The notes under the pieces were generated by a model. It made no database searches. It was given only the letters and a program-made list of their open reading frames with translations, and had not been told where the DNA came from. Positions 52,548 through 61,676 of a stretch of DNA of 64,000 nt are shown here, in pieces. Both the position numbers and the translations under genes were made by a program. Origin of the DNA: Sphingomonadaceae bacterium 3R27E2-A (lineage in GTDB: Bacteria > Pseudomonadota > Alphaproteobacteria > Sphingomonadales > Sphingomonadaceae). Where the stretch lies: positions 25,847 through 89,846 of the forward strand of contig SCNT01000018.1 of assembly GCA_005503165.1 (NCBI GenBank). Direction: 5' to 3'. Position 1 is the first letter of the stretch, and every line of letters starts with the position of its first letter.

Positions 52548-54923
52548 ATGCGTCCTTTCGCCCGCCGCTTGCGCCACGCCGTCTGCGCCACCACCGCGCT
52601 CAGCCTCACCGCCTTCGCCCCCTCCGCCTTTGCGCAGGACAGCGATCCGGCCGCGAGCGCCGATGACGGCAGCGAGGAAATCATCGTCACCGCGCGCCGC
52701 CGCGACGAGCGGCTGCTCGACGTGCCGATCGCGGTCAGCGCGATCTCGGGCGACGCGCTCGAGGCGCGCGGCGCGCTCGACCTCACCGACGTCGGCAACA
52801 TCACGCCGAACACCACGCTCGAAACCTCGCGCGGCACCAATTCGACGCTCAGCGCCTTCATCCGCGGCGTCGGCCAGCAGGATCCGGTCCCGGGCTTCGA
52901 AGCCGGCGTCGGCATCTATCTCGACGACGTCTATCTCAACCGCCCGCAGGCTGCCGTCCTCGACATCTACGACGTCGAGCGGATCGAGGTGCTGCGCGGG
53001 CCGCAGGGCACGCTCTATGGCCGCAACACCATCGGCGGCGCGGTCAAATATGTCACCAAGATGCTGCCGCAGGACTTCAGCCTGAAGGCGCGCGCGACCT
53101 ATGGCACCTACGACCAGGCCGAGGGTGTGCTGACCGTCAGCGCCCCGATCACCGACATGCTGCGCGTCGGCGGCTCGGTCGCGCGCCTGTCGCGCGGCGG
53201 TTTCGGCGACAACCTCACCGTGCCCGGCCTCGAAAATTACAACAAGGATGTGTGGGCGGGCCGCGGCACGCTCGAATTCGGCGGCTACGGCGAACCGGTG
53301 CTGATCCGCATCTCGGGCGACTATACGCGCGACAAGTCGGACCCGCGCAACGGCCACCGGCTGATCCCCGGCCTGCTCTCGGGCGCGCCCGTACTCGACG
53401 ACGTCTATGACACGCGCGCGGGGCTCGTGAATCCGGAGCAGGATATCGAGGCATGGGGCCTCGCGATGAATGTCTCGGCCGAGCTGAACGACAATCTGAC
53501 GCTGCGCTCGATCAGCTCATGGCGCAAGGACACCAGCTACACCCCGATCGACTTCGACAGCCTGCCTGCGGCCGACGTCGACGTCCCCGCGGTCTATCGC
53601 AACGAGCAGCTGAGCCAGGAATTCCAGCTGCTCTACGACAGCGACCGGCTGCACGGCCTGGTCGGCTTCTACTATCTCGACGCCAAGGCTTACACCAAGT
53701 TCGACGTGCTGCTCGCGACCACCGGCGCGCTGCTCGGCCTGCCCGGCTTCGGACAGAAGACGATCGGCGACGTGCGCACCGACACCTGGTCGGTGTTCGG
53801 CGACTTCACCTTCGACGTCACCGACCGCCTGCACATTTCGGCGGGTGGGCGCTACACCGTCGACAAGCGCAACAGCTTCATCTTCAAGCAGAACCAGATC
53901 CTCGGCGCCGATCCCGAATTCGGCGGCACCGGCGTCCCGCTCGGCGCGCCGATCACCAATTTCAACGGCAAGGCGCGCTTCACCAAATTCACGCCGCGCG
54001 CGTCGGTGTCGTTCGACATGAGCGACGACCTCATGATCTATGCTTCTTACTCGAAGGGCTTCAAGGGCGGCGGCTTCGACCCGCGCGGCAGCGCCAACGT
54101 CCGCGCGATCGACGTCAACAACGACGGGGTCTTCGCCTACCAGGAAATCTACAATTTCTTCCTGTTCGAGCCCGAAACGGTCGACAGCTACGAAGCCGGA
54201 ATCAAAGGCTCGGCGATGGGCGGCGACCTCAATTTCGCGCTCACCGGCTTCTACGCCGATTACAAGAATGTGCAGATCCCCGGCTCGGTCGGCATCGACG
54301 CGAACAACGACGGCATCTTCGAAGGTTTCTCGGGCGTCACCACCAACGCCGCCTCGGCGACCTTCAAGGGGCTCGAGCTCGAAACCTCGGCGCGCTTCGC
54401 GCACGACTTCGCCGGCGCCGGCTCGCGGATGAGCTTCCAGGGCACGCTCGGCTATATCGACGCGCAGTACGACGAGTTCATCGGCAACCTCGGCACCGAC
54501 GTGTCGAACATCACCGATATCCAGAACACGCCGAGCTGGACCGCGTCGGGCACGCTCGGCGCGCTGGTCCCGGTCGGCGACGGCGACGTCAATTTCTCGA
54601 CCACGCTCTCGTATCGCAGCAAGACGCAGCAGTTCGAATATCCCAGCCCCTATCTGGATCAGAAAGGCTATGCGCTGTGGGACGCGAGCCTGGTCTACAG
54701 CTTCGGCGGCGACCGTTATTCGATCGGCGTCCACGGCAAGAACATCCTCGACAAGCAATACAAGACTTCGGGCTACCAGTTCCTCGTCGTCAATCCGGCG
54801 ACCGGTCTGCCCGTCACCAACGCCAGCGGCCTGCCGACCCCGTCGCTCGGCCGCGAAGGCATCGCGACGGTCTTTTACGGCAACCCGCGTCAGGTGTTCC
54901 TCACGGGCACGGTGAAATTCTGA
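52548..54923 (+). CDS. TonB-dependent receptor
   Basis: Outer-membrane receptor of 791 residues. Signal peptide ends at SAFA (about residue 29), TonB box-like EEIIVTARRRDE follows, plug reads LDVPIAVSAISGDALEARG to VERIEVLRGPQGTLYGRNTIGGAVKYVTK and the barrel ends in GTVKF. ATG at 52548 after GGGAGA gives a clean signal; an earlier ATG does not. Followed by a strong terminator. The TetR gene next to it suggests a regulated organic substrate rather than iron. Confidence 0.95.
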   Translation: MRPFARRLRHAVCATTALSLTAFAPSAFAQDSDPAASADDGSEEIIVTARRRDERLLDVPIAVSAISGDALEARGALDLTDVGNITPNTTLETSRGTNSTLSAFIRGVGQQDPVPGFEAGVGIYLDDVYLNRPQAAVLDIYDVERIEVLRGPQGTLYGRNTIGGAVKYVTKMLPQDFSLKARATYGTYDQAEGVLTVSAPITDMLRVGGSVARLSRGGFGDNLTVPGLENYNKDVWAGRGTLEFGGYGEPVLIRISGDYTRDKSDPRNGHRLIPGLLSGAPVLDDVYDTRAGLVNPEQDIEAWGLAMNVSAELNDNLTLRSISSWRKDTSYTPIDFDSLPAADVDVPAVYRNEQLSQEFQLLYDSDRLHGLVGFYYLDAKAYTKFDVLLATTGALLGLPGFGQKTIGDVRTDTWSVFGDFTFDVTDRLHISAGGRYTVDKRNSFIFKQNQILGADPEFGGTGVPLGAPITNFNGKARFTKFTPRASVSFDMSDDLMIYASYSKGFKGGGFDPRGSANVRAIDVNNDGVFAYQEIYNFFLFEPETVDSYEAGIKGSAMGGDLNFALTGFYADYKNVQIPGSVGIDANNDGIFEGFSGVTTNAASATFKGLELETSARFAHDFAGAGSRMSFQGTLGYIDAQYDEFIGNLGTDVSNITDIQNTPSWTASGTLGALVPVGDGDVNFSTTLSYRSKTQQFEYPSPYLDQKGYALWDASLVYSFGGDRYSIGVHGKNILDKQYKTSGYQFLVVNPATGLPVTNASGLPTPSLGREGIATVFYGNPRQVFLTGTVKF

Positions 54924-54951
54924 CCGGCGACGTTTCAGAAAAGGGAGAAAC

Positions 54952-54982
54952 GGGGCGCCGGCGACGGCGCCCCTTTTTCTTT
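54952..54982 (+). terminator. Terminator of the TonB receptor gene
   Basis: Perfect 8-bp stem GGGGCGCC/GGCGCCCC (54952-54959, 54966-54973), 6-nt loop and TTTTTCTTTT tail, 28 nt after the stop. Confidence 0.92.
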
Positions 54983-55024
54983 TGTGGCATATGGCGCCTT
55001 TGGGGTGGGAAGCGGACGATCCTG

Positions 55025-55228
55025 ATCCTCCCTGCGGCGAAGCCGTGGGGAGGGGGACCGCCCGAAGGGCGGTGGAGGGGCCGATGCCCCAAGCCCAGGT
55101 TCCAGACGGCCGCCCCTCCACCATGCTTCGAGTTTGGGGTTGGATTGCCCCCGGCAATCCAAGTCCGGTCCGGGGGACCGGACGACCCCAAACTGTCCCC
55201 CTCCCCATCGCTGCGCGACAGGGAGGAT
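55025..55228. repeat. Family A palindromic repeat, copy 3, interrupted
   Basis: Bounded by ATCCTCCC (55025-55032) and GGGAGGAT (55221-55228), with GGGGAGGGGGACC and GGTGGAGGGG on the left and CCCCTCCACCATGCTTCG and GTCCCCCTCCCC on the right. It is longer than the other copies because 64 bp (55131-55194) replace the four bases between TTCG and GTCCCC. Confidence 0.85.
55131..55194. repeat. Nested 64-bp cloverleaf palindrome
   Basis: Outer stem AGTTTGGGG (55131-55139) with CCCCAAACT (55186-55194). Inside are two perfect hairpins: TTGGATTGCC-CCC-GGCAATCCAA (55140-55162) and GTCCGGTCC-GGG-GGACCGGAC (55163-55183), then GA. All but eight bases pair, making a three-way junction. It splits a family A repeat. 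No second copy was seen in this window. Confidence 0.85.
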
Positions 55229-55261
55229 TGGGGCGTCCGCTCCCGCCCGATAACGGACACG

Positions 55262-55291
55262 AAAAAGGGCGGCCCTTCGCGGGACCGCCCT
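55262..55291 (-). terminator. Terminator of the rpmI-rplT operon
   Basis: On the minus strand AGGGCGG and CCGCCCT pair (55285-55291 with 55266-55272), inner CCC/GGG continues the stem, and a run of five T follows. It lies about 30 nt after the rplT stop. Confidence 0.88.
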
Positions 55292-55320
55292 CTATTCGTT
55301 CGGCAATGCCGTCAGGTGGC

Positions 55321-55686
55321 TCAGGCCGCCTTGGGCAGCGCGGCCTTCGCCTGCGCGATGACGGCCGAAAAGACGCCGCCTTCGTTCATCGCCAGATCGG
55401 CCATGACCTTGCGGTCGAGGTCGATCCCGGCCAGCTTCACGCCGTGCATGAACTGCGAATAGGTCAGGCCTTCGGCGCGAACCGCGGCGTTGATGCGCTG
55501 GATCCACAGGGCGCGGAAGCTCCGCTTCTTGACCTTGCGGTCGCGGTAAGCATATTGGCCGGCCTTTTCGACCGCCTGCTTGGCGACACGGATGGTGTTC
55601 TTGCGACGGCCGTAATAGCCCTTCGCCTGTTCCAATACGCGCTTGTGCTTGGCGCGCGTGGTGACGCCGCGTTTGATGCGTGACAT
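55321..55686 (-). CDS. rplT: 50S ribosomal protein L20
   Basis: One hundred twenty-one residues. [20 protein letters not shown] with the very basic N-terminal extension and [21 protein letters not shown] are L20 hallmarks. Binds 23S rRNA early in assembly. Follows rpmI after 13 nt; infC, often first in this operon, is not next to it. Confidence 0.98.
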   Translation of the reverse strand: MSRIKRGVTTRAKHKRVLEQAKGYYGRRKNTIRVAKQAVEKAGQYAYRDRKVKKRSFRALWIQRINAAVRAEGLTYSQFMHGVKLAGIDLDRKVMADLAMNEGGVFSAVIAQAKAALPKAA

Positions 55687-55699
55687 GGTCTAGCGCTCC

Positions 55700-55903
55700 T
55701 TACTTCAGGCCATAGGGCGCCCAGAGGCGCACATGGGCCGCGTCCGAATCGCTGAGCACGCTGGTGCCGCGGTTGGTGCGGATATATTTCGAGTTATGCG
55801 AAATCAGGCGGTGGCGCTTGCCGGCGACGCCGTGCTTCACCTTGCCCGAGGCGGTGAATTTGAAGCGTTTCTTCACACCGCTCTTGGTCTTCATCTTGGG
55901 CAT
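55700..55903 (-). CDS. rpmI: 50S ribosomal protein L35
   Basis: Sixty-seven residues. [20 protein letters not shown] and [19 protein letters not shown] are diagnostic. ATG at 55903 is fixed by AAAAGGAG seven nt upstream; an open extension is not family-like. First gene of rpmI-rplT. Confidence 0.98.
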   Translation of the reverse strand: MPKMKTKSGVKKRFKFTASGKVKHGVAGKRHRLISHNSKYIRTNRGTSVLSDSDAAHVRLWAPYGLK

Positions 55904-56304
55904 TTTGGTCTCCTTTTGAAGTCCGTTTGCGTATCGGCCTGGCAGCCCTTTCAGCCAGCCGGTACAATCGGAAGCGGCGCGCTTAGCGGTGCGGGGGCGA
56001 AAAAGCAAGCGATTCGGCGCAACAAGAACGATTTGGGAAACGGCGAATTGTCCTTCCATGGACATGCGCTCCGGTCCAATGGCCCCGGCGACCGGTTTAA
56101 CTGCCAATAGCCGCGGTGGGGCGAGCGATTAGCGCTGGAGCGTGCCCCCCCAGACGCTGGGCACGCACCGCTTGGACCCCGGCTCGCTCTCCAGGCGCCA
56201 GCGCCCGCCGCGCATCGCGGTCGCCGGCAAGCAGAGCGCCGAGGAAAAACGGGGGCAGCGTAAGAAGTTCCCCGGAATCTTCTCACGCGATCTGCGGGCA
56301 CCGC
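55904..56304. other. Non-coding gap upstream of rpmI and downstream of hisN
   Basis: About 400 nt. It holds the rpmI leader and a putative promoter near 55981-56008; the left half is AT-richer than average and the half near hisN has no gene I can support. A short minus-strand frame (stop at 56129) with RWRLESEPGSKRCVPS has no partner family that I can name and is probably noise. Confidence 0.5.
55981..56008 (-). promoter_or_regulatory. Putative rpmI-rplT promoter
   Basis: On the minus strand TTGCTT (56003-56008), 16-nt spacer, CTAAGC (55981-55986). The TTGC/CTAA pattern resembles promoters of ribosomal genes in sphingomonads. The leader would be about 70 nt long. Confidence 0.35.
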
Positions 56305-57087
56305 TCAATGGCGGCAGGCGAGCCCCTCGACCACATCCTCGAGCCGCGCGGGATCGCCCATCGCAATGACATGGCCGCTGCTGTCGGCGTTTAGGGGGTC
56401 GCCGTTCCAGTCGCACATCGTGCCGCCCGCTCCCTCGACGATCGGCACCAGCGCCGCGAAATCGTGCAGCTTCAATCCCGCCTCGACGACCAGGTCGATA
56501 TGGCCGCTGGCGAGCAGCCCGTAGTTGTAGCAGTCGCCGCCGAAGACCATGTGCTTGTGCGCGGTCTGCGCGGCGAGCGCCATGAAATGCTCGCCGTCAT
56601 GATCGCTGAAATATTGCGGCCCCGTCGTCGCGAGCACCGCATTGGCCAGTTCGCGGCAGGTCCGCGTGCGCGCGGGCGCGCCGTTGAACAAGGTCGGCTG
56701 CCCCATCGCGCCGACCCAGCGTTCGCCCGCGATCGGCTGGTCGATGATCCCCAGGATCGGCCAGCCGTCCTGCAGCAGCGCGATGAGCGTGCCGAAGATC
56801 GGGCGGCCCGCCATGAAGCTGACCGTGCCGTCGATCGGGTCGAGCACCCATTGGCGCGACGCCTCGGGCCGCTCGCTGCCGAACTCCTCGCCGATGATGC
56901 CGTCGCGCGGCGCCTCGGCGGCGAGCAGGCTGCGCATGACGGCCTCGGCGCCGCGGTCGGCCTCGGTCACCGGCGAGGCGTCGGCCTTGGCTTCGGACTG
57001 GCAGGCCGCGCGGAACAAGGGTCGGATGGCGCCGCCGGCGGCGTCGGCGAGGCGGTTGGCGAGCGCGAGATCGGAGGAAAGCGACAT
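56305..57087 (-). CDS. hisN: Inositol monophosphatase-family phosphatase, histidinol-phosphatase type
   Basis: Two hundred sixty residues. Metal-binding DPIDGT at 83-88, EE at 67-68 in IGEEFGS and Asp in LKLHDFAAL near 213 are complete. GGDCYNYGLLASGHIDLVVEAG is the pattern of HisN-type members that remove phosphate from histidinol phosphate. The nearby hisC supports but does not prove this; inositol or other sugar phosphates are possible. It is read leftward, 1 nt after the glyoxalase-like gene stop. Confidence 0.85.
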   Translation of the reverse strand: MSLSSDLALANRLADAAGGAIRPLFRAACQSEAKADASPVTEADRGAEAVMRSLLAAEAPRDGIIGEEFGSERPEASRQWVLDPIDGTVSFMAGRPIFGTLIALLQDGWPILGIIDQPIAGERWVGAMGQPTLFNGAPARTRTCRELANAVLATTGPQYFSDHDGEHFMALAAQTAHKHMVFGGDCYNYGLLASGHIDLVVEAGLKLHDFAALVPIVEGAGGTMCDWNGDPLNADSSGHVIAMGDPARLEDVVEGLACRH

Positions 57088-57088
57088 G

Positions 57089-57496
57089 TCAGCGGCGATA
57101 GTCCCATTGGCCGGCGTTGAGCCCGATGCCCTCGCCGAAAGTGATCAGATTGCCGTCGGGGTCGCGCACCCAGAATTCGCGCTGGCCATAAACATGGTCG
57201 CGCGGCGGGCCCCAACGATCTTGGGCGAGGGTCGCGAGCGCCGTGTGGAGCCGGCCGAAAAGCGCCTGCGCATCGGCCACATCGACATAGGCATGGCTGC
57301 ACCCCGGCGGGTTGCGCGCACCGTCGTCGAGTTCGAGCAGCCGGAAGGCGATGCGCTCGCGCTCGACATAGGCATAGCCGCCGCTGTGCACAAAGACGGT
57401 GAAGCCAAGGATATCCCGATAGAAGGCGAGCGCAGGCTCCATCGCGGCGACGCCGAGGAAGGGCGTCACCTGGATGAAGGGCGACGGCCGGGCCAT
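57089..57496 (-). CDS. VOC (glyoxalase/bleomycin resistance) family protein
   Basis: One hundred thirty-five residues. Paired betaalphabetabetabeta units with FIQVTPFLGVAAMEPALAFYRDILGF and REFWVRDPDGNLITFGEG, carrying Glu in the final GE. The family spans isomerases, dioxygenases and binding proteins, and the role is unknown. ATG overlaps the prs stop by one base (TGATG), which ties it to prs. Confidence 0.85.
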   Translation of the reverse strand: MARPSPFIQVTPFLGVAAMEPALAFYRDILGFTVFVHSGGYAYVERERIAFRLLELDDGARNPPGCSHAYVDVADAQALFGRLHTALATLAQDRWGPPRDHVYGQREFWVRDPDGNLITFGEGIGLNAGQWDYRR

Positions 57497-58431
57497 CAAT
57501 CGAAGAGCGAGGAAACGCTCGTTTCGTCGGCGATGCGCTTGATCGCTTCGCCCAGCAACGGCGCGACGGTCAGCGCGCGGACCTTCTTGCTGTCGTTGAC
57601 CGCGTCGGTCGGCTGGATCGAATCGGTGATCACCAGCTCGGTGAGCTCGCTCGCCTCGACGCGCGCGACCGCGCCGCCCGAGAGAACCCCATGGGTGCAA
57701 TAAGCAACGACGCCCTCGGCGCCCGCGGCCTTCAGCGCGCCTGCAGCGTTGCAGAGCGTGCCCGCCGAATCGACGATATCGTCGATCAGGATGCAGAAGC
57801 GGCCCTTCACGTCGCCGATGATATTCATCACCTCGGATTCGCCGGCGCGTTCGCGGCGCTTGTCGACGATGGCCAGCGGGGCATTGTCGAGCCTCTTGGC
57901 GAGTGCGCGCGCGCGGACCACGCCGCCGACGTCGGGCGACACGACCATCAGATTCTTGCCCGCAAAGCGCGCCTGGATGTCGGCGCTCATCACCGGCGCT
58001 GCGTACAGATTATCGGTCGGGATGTCGAAAAAGCCCTGGATCTGCCCGGCGTGCAGGTCGATCGCGAGGACGCGGTCGGCGCCCGAGGTGGTGATCAGGT
58101 TGGCGACGAGTTTCGCGGAAATCGGGGTGCGCGGGCCGGGCTTGCGGTCCTGCCGGGCATAGCCGAAATAGGGAACGACCGCGGTGATTCGCTTCGCCGA
58201 CGCGCGGCGCAGCGCGTCGTTGATGATCAAGAGCTCCATCAGATTGTCGTTCGCCGGAAAATTGGTCGGCTGGACAACGAAGACATCCTGGCCGCGGACA
58301 TTCTCGTGGATCTCGACGAAGACTTCCTCGTCGGCGAAGCGGCGGACGCTGGTGTCGGTCAGCGGCAGTTCGAGATAATCGGCGATGGCGCGCGCCAGCG
58401 GCAGGTTGCTGTTGCCGGAGATCAATTTCAT
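57496..58431 (-). CDS. prs: Ribose-phosphate pyrophosphokinase
   Basis: Three hundred eleven residues. [61 protein letters not shown] (flexible loop) and the PRPP loop [13 protein letters not shown] are all present. It makes PRPP for nucleotide, His and Trp synthesis. ATG at 58431 is the family start; the extension upstream is not. Confidence 0.97.
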   Translation of the reverse strand: MKLISGNSNLPLARAIADYLELPLTDTSVRRFADEEVFVEIHENVRGQDVFVVQPTNFPANDNLMELLIINDALRRASAKRITAVVPYFGYARQDRKPGPRTPISAKLVANLITTSGADRVLAIDLHAGQIQGFFDIPTDNLYAAPVMSADIQARFAGKNLMVVSPDVGGVVRARALAKRLDNAPLAIVDKRRERAGESEVMNIIGDVKGRFCILIDDIVDSAGTLCNAAGALKAAGAEGVVAYCTHGVLSGGAVARVEASELTELVITDSIQPTDAVNDSKKVRALTVAPLLGEAIKRIADETSVSSLFD

Positions 58432-58721
58432 GGGGTGCGAGCCCTTTCGCGCGGGATGGATTGCGCGCCCCTTAGCCAGCACGGGCGCGAAGGGGAAGGG
58501 CTGTTGTCGCGCAAACGCGGCGATCAGTGCTCATTCGCCGGGGTGGACGACCCGCCAAGCGGCCTTTTTTGCGCTGCCATCGCACCGACGCGGCTTTCCA
58601 CACACCGAATTCGCGAGTGACAAAGCTCTCGGGATCCGAACCTGTTCCATGCCCTCCGCTCAATCGCGGAACCCGGCCAATCAACCCTCCCGCCGTCGGG
58701 ATTACCGAATGTCGATCCGTC
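58432..58721. other. Non-coding gap between prs and gltX
   Basis: About 290 nt with no open frame of family-like content on either strand. It must hold the prs promoter; a strong -35/-10 pair could not be singled out. Confidence 0.45.
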
Positions 58722-60029
58722 CTAGGCCGCCAGCCGCGCTACGGCCTGATCCTTCGCGATCAGCGGCAGCAGTTCGCTCATATCGGGACCGTGGTCGCGG
58801 CCGGTCAGCGCGCGGCGCAACGGCAGGAAAAGCGTGCGGCCCTTGGCACCCGTCGCGTGCTTTACCGCCCCCGTCAGCGCATGCCACGGGTCGGCGCTCC
58901 ATTCTATGCCGGGTGCTGCGGCGGCGGCCGCGTCGAGAACGGCGCGATCTTCGGGGGCGGCGGGGGGCGGCGCGAAGGGGCCGTCGAATACCGCCACCCA
59001 ATCGGCAGCCTCGGCGACCGTCATCAGATTGGGCCGAATCGCGCGCCAGCGCGCGGCGTCGATCGCTACGGGCAGCCGGTCGGCGACGGCTTCATGCTCC
59101 AGTTGGTGCACCACCTTCTGGTTCAGCAGCGCGAGCTCGGCCTCGTCGAAGCGCGCGGGGGCGCGCCCGAAATGCGCAAAGTCGATTGCCGCGACCAGCG
59201 GTGCGGCGTCCGTGACCGGCTCGACCGGATCGCTGGTGCCGAGGCGCGCCAGCAGCGCCAGCAGCGCGACCGGCTCGATGCCCCGGTCGCGTAGGGTTTC
59301 CATGCCGAGCGAGCCGAGCCGCTTTGACAATTTGCCCTCGGTCCCGACGAGGAGCGCTTCATGCGCAAATTCGGGGGGGCTCGCGCCGAGTGCGCCGAAC
59401 ATCTGGATCTGCGCGGCCGTGTTGGACACATGGTCCTCGCCGCGCACGACGTGCGAAATGCCCATCGCGATATCGTCGATCACGCTCGGCAACAGATAGA
59501 GCCAGCTGCCGTCGGCGCGCCGTACCACCGGGTCGGACATGGTTGTCGGTTCGAAATGCTGCGGCCCCCGCACCAGATCGGTCCATTCGATCGCCGTCCG
59601 ATGATCGAGGCGAAAGCGCCAGTGCGGTGCGACGCCCTCGGGCGGCGCCGCGCCTTGGGGCTTGCGCTCGTAAACCGGCGGCAACCCGCGCGAAAGCAGC
59701 ACCTTGCGGCGGATGTCGAGTTCCTCGGGCGTCTCGTAACAGGCATAGACGCGTCCTGCGGCCTTCAGCTTGTCGAACTCTGCCTCGTAGAGGGCGAAGC
59801 GCGCCGACTGGCGCGCTTCGCCGTCGATGTCGAGCCCGAGCCATTCGAGATCGGAGCGGATCCCCGCGACATAGGCCTCCTTCGAGCGCTCGAGGTCGGT
59901 GTCGTCGATGCGGAGCAGGAAGCGCCCGCCATATTTACGCGCCCACATCCAGTTGTGGAGCGCCGTGCGGATATTGCCGACGTGCAGGCTGCCGGTTGGC
60001 GAGGGAGCGAAACGGGTCGTGACGGTCAT
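58722..60029 (-). CDS. gltX: Glutamyl-tRNA synthetase
   Basis: Four hundred thirty-five residues, shorter than the 470-residue class, as for the second GluRS of many alphaproteobacteria. The HIGH motif reads HVGN at 16-19 and KLSKR near 233-237; RFLLRIDDTDLERS and MGISHVVRGEDHVSNTAAQ are intact. It may charge tRNA-Glu, tRNA-Gln or both, and in such genomes a second gltX is expected elsewhere. Confidence 0.95.
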   Translation of the reverse strand: MTVTTRFAPSPTGSLHVGNIRTALHNWMWARKYGGRFLLRIDDTDLERSKEAYVAGIRSDLEWLGLDIDGEARQSARFALYEAEFDKLKAAGRVYACYETPEELDIRRKVLLSRGLPPVYERKPQGAAPPEGVAPHWRFRLDHRTAIEWTDLVRGPQHFEPTTMSDPVVRRADGSWLYLLPSVIDDIAMGISHVVRGEDHVSNTAAQIQMFGALGASPPEFAHEALLVGTEGKLSKRLGSLGMETLRDRGIEPVALLALLARLGTSDPVEPVTDAAPLVAAIDFAHFGRAPARFDEAELALLNQKVVHQLEHEAVADRLPVAIDAARWRAIRPNLMTVAEAADWVAVFDGPFAPPPAAPEDRAVLDAAAAAAPGIEWSADPWHALTGAVKHATGAKGRTLFLPLRRALTGRDHGPDMSELLPLIAKDQAVARLAA

Positions 60030-60316
60030 CCGCGCGCCTATAGCCGCAATTCCCGGGGAATGGCGAGAGCCGAGGGTGCGCCGGTATGAAGATCGTTCCT
60101 TCAGCGGGCATCGACGGACAGATCCGGATGCCGCTCGAAACGAACGGAAGTCGAGGACGATCGAAAAATCGCGCGCAGCGCTTTTCGCGAGCGCAGGAAA
60201 ATGGGCGGCGCCAGGGCCGCCCTTCGGGATCGTGTCCGGGCGTTGCGTGCCTCCGCACGCCCTTCACGGGGTTGATGCATTTCCGTCCGGCGCGCTTCAG
60301 CGCCCGGGGAAAAGCC
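60030..60316. other. Gap between gltX and rpmG
   Basis: About 290 nt. It contains the rpmG terminator (60198-60222) and a GC-rich hairpin at about 60238-60263. I see no gene; small open frames lack codon bias. Confidence 0.5.
60198..60222 (-). terminator. Terminator of rpmG
   Basis: On the minus strand GGGCGGC-CCTGGC-GCCGCCC (60203-60222) is followed by ATTTT, a perfect 7-bp stem about 95 nt after the rpmG stop. Confidence 0.75.
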
Positions 60317-60484
60317 TCACTTGATCTTGGCTTCCTTGAACTCGACATGCTTGCGCACGACGGGGTCGTATTTGCGCTGCACCATCTTTTCGGTCATCGT
60401 GCGCGGGTTCTTCTTGGTTACGTAGAAGAAGCCGGTATCGGCGGTGCTCACGAGCTTGATCTTGACGGTCGTCGGCTTGGCCAT
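60317..60484 (-). CDS. rpmG: 50S ribosomal protein L33
   Basis: Fifty-five residues. [20 protein letters not shown] and [20 protein letters not shown] are typical. No CxxC pair, so it is the zinc-free type. ATG at 60484 after GAGGAACAGG. Confidence 0.98.
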   Translation of the reverse strand: MAKPTTVKIKLVSTADTGFFYVTKKNPRTMTEKMVQRKYDPVVRKHVEFKEAKIK

Positions 60485-60647
60485 GGCCCTGTTCCTCGAA
60501 ATTGACAACACATCCGCCGGATTCTCCGGCACATGTGGCGGGACCATATGCCCCGACGGTGGGTTTGAAAAACAAGAGGGCCGCGCGAGCTCCGCGCTGC
60601 CCCCATTAATCCGCGCGCCTCTGACGGGATTCGGCGCTTGTGTCAAG

Positions 60648-60690
60648 CGAAACGAACGAACGACGGCCGGTGTCAGGTGCGCGGCCGTCG
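60648..60690 (-). terminator. Terminator of the tonB-like gene
   Basis: On the minus strand CGACGGCCG (60682-60690) pairs with CGGCCGTCG (60661-60669) and TTCGTTCGTTT follows, 16 nt after the stop of the TonB-like gene. Confidence 0.65.
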
Positions 60691-60706
60691 CCCGCCCGGG
60701 GAGAGG

Positions 60707-61438
60707 TCAGGCGCTGCGAATCTCGAAGCGCACGGTCATCTCCTTCCAGCTTTCCTCGGGCACGCCGCCCCGCGTCGCGGGCTTGAAACGCCATTTGGCG
60801 AGCGCGCGTCGCTTGGTCGCCTCGAAGAAGCCGGGGCTGTCGCTGCTGAGCAGTTCGACCTGTTTCACGCGGCCGTCGGCGCCGATCAGCACGCGGACCT
60901 TCGCCACGCCCTCGATCCCTTCGCGCTGTTCGCGCAGCGGGTAGTCGGGCTGGAAACCTCCGATATAGCGCTGGTCGAGCTGGGCGAGTATCAGCCTGGG
61001 CGGCGACGCGGGCGTGGTTTCGGGTATCGGGACCGGCCCGGGGTCGGCGGTCGGCGGCACCGGGATCGGGATCGGGGGCAGCTCCGGCGCGGTGAAGTCG
61101 CTCGTCGGCGGCGTCTGAACCAGCGGCGGGGTCGAGGTCAGCGCGCTCTGCGGTGGCGGCATGACCTGATCGGTCGGGTCGGGCGGCGGCGGCGTGGGTT
61201 CGTCGAGCTTGATCAGCGTGCCGATGGTCGGCTCGATGACCGGCTTGGGTTCGATGATCATGGGCGACAAGGCAACCGCGACGAGCAGCGCCGCGGGCAG
61301 GCCGATCGCGATCGCCGCGGCCGCGGGACGGTGCCCGGCGCCGGGATCATAGCCGCCGCGCTGCAACAGGTCGGGCCCGGCGATCGCCGCGCTACGTCGC
61401 GACGACAGGGCGGATGAAAACAACGGTATCAGGGTCAT
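60707..61438 (-). CDS. TonB family energy-transducing protein
   Basis: Two hundred forty-three residues. Membrane segment near 40-58 (AAAAIAIGLPAALLVAVAL), then a long Pro-rich linker to about 150 with PTPPPPDP and PIPIPVPPTADPGPVPIPE, then the C-terminal TonB domain: RVLIGADGRVKQVELL, SPGFFEATKRRALAKWRFKPAT. It links the inner membrane to TonB receptors such as those at 35406 and 52548. No exbB/exbD beside it. ATG at 61438 is chosen over 61471. Confidence 0.92.
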   Translation of the reverse strand: MTLIPLFSSALSSRRSAAIAGPDLLQRGGYDPGAGHRPAAAAIAIGLPAALLVAVALSPMIIEPKPVIEPTIGTLIKLDEPTPPPPDPTDQVMPPPQSALTSTPPLVQTPPTSDFTAPELPPIPIPVPPTADPGPVPIPETTPASPPRLILAQLDQRYIGGFQPDYPLREQREGIEGVAKVRVLIGADGRVKQVELLSSDSPGFFEATKRRALAKWRFKPATRGGVPEESWKEMTVRFEIRSA

Positions 61439-61509
61439 GGCCTCTCTCCTTGCCTTCCGACCCGGGCCCACTCGCGCTGGTGCCGCTATCCGGCCCAGTC
61501 GGCATTATG

Positions 61510-61538
61510 AGATAATATAACATAACGGAGATTGTCAA
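61510..61538 (-). promoter_or_regulatory. AT-rich promoter of the tonB-like gene
   Basis: On the minus strand TTGACA (61533-61538) is followed by a TATTAT (61512-61517, spacing 15) or TTATCT (61510-61515, spacing 17). The stretch is markedly AT-rich for this genome. It resembles no Fur box that I could align with confidence. Confidence 0.5.
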
Positions 61539-61641
61539 GCCTAAAGGTCGGCAAAGGACCGAGAGGCGCGCTTCGGCGGCGGCTGGACTCCGCAGCGCCG
61601 GCGTCCCGTCGCTTCGCGGGCAGAGGAGGGGGAATAACAAT

Positions 61642-61656
61642 GGCGGCATCTCCGCC
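61642..61656 (-). terminator. Weak terminator-like hairpin after glsA
   Basis: On the minus strand GGCGG-AGATG-CCGCC is followed by ATTGTTATT, 20 nt after the glsA stop. The stem is short, so efficiency is doubtful. Confidence 0.35.
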
Positions 61657-61676
61657 TTCAAGAGCCCTCGGCCTTG

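Noticed and set aside
56129..56416. Small minus-strand frame between rpmI and hisN
   Set aside because: Mostly out of frame with hisN and of low coding quality; too weak to call even a remnant.
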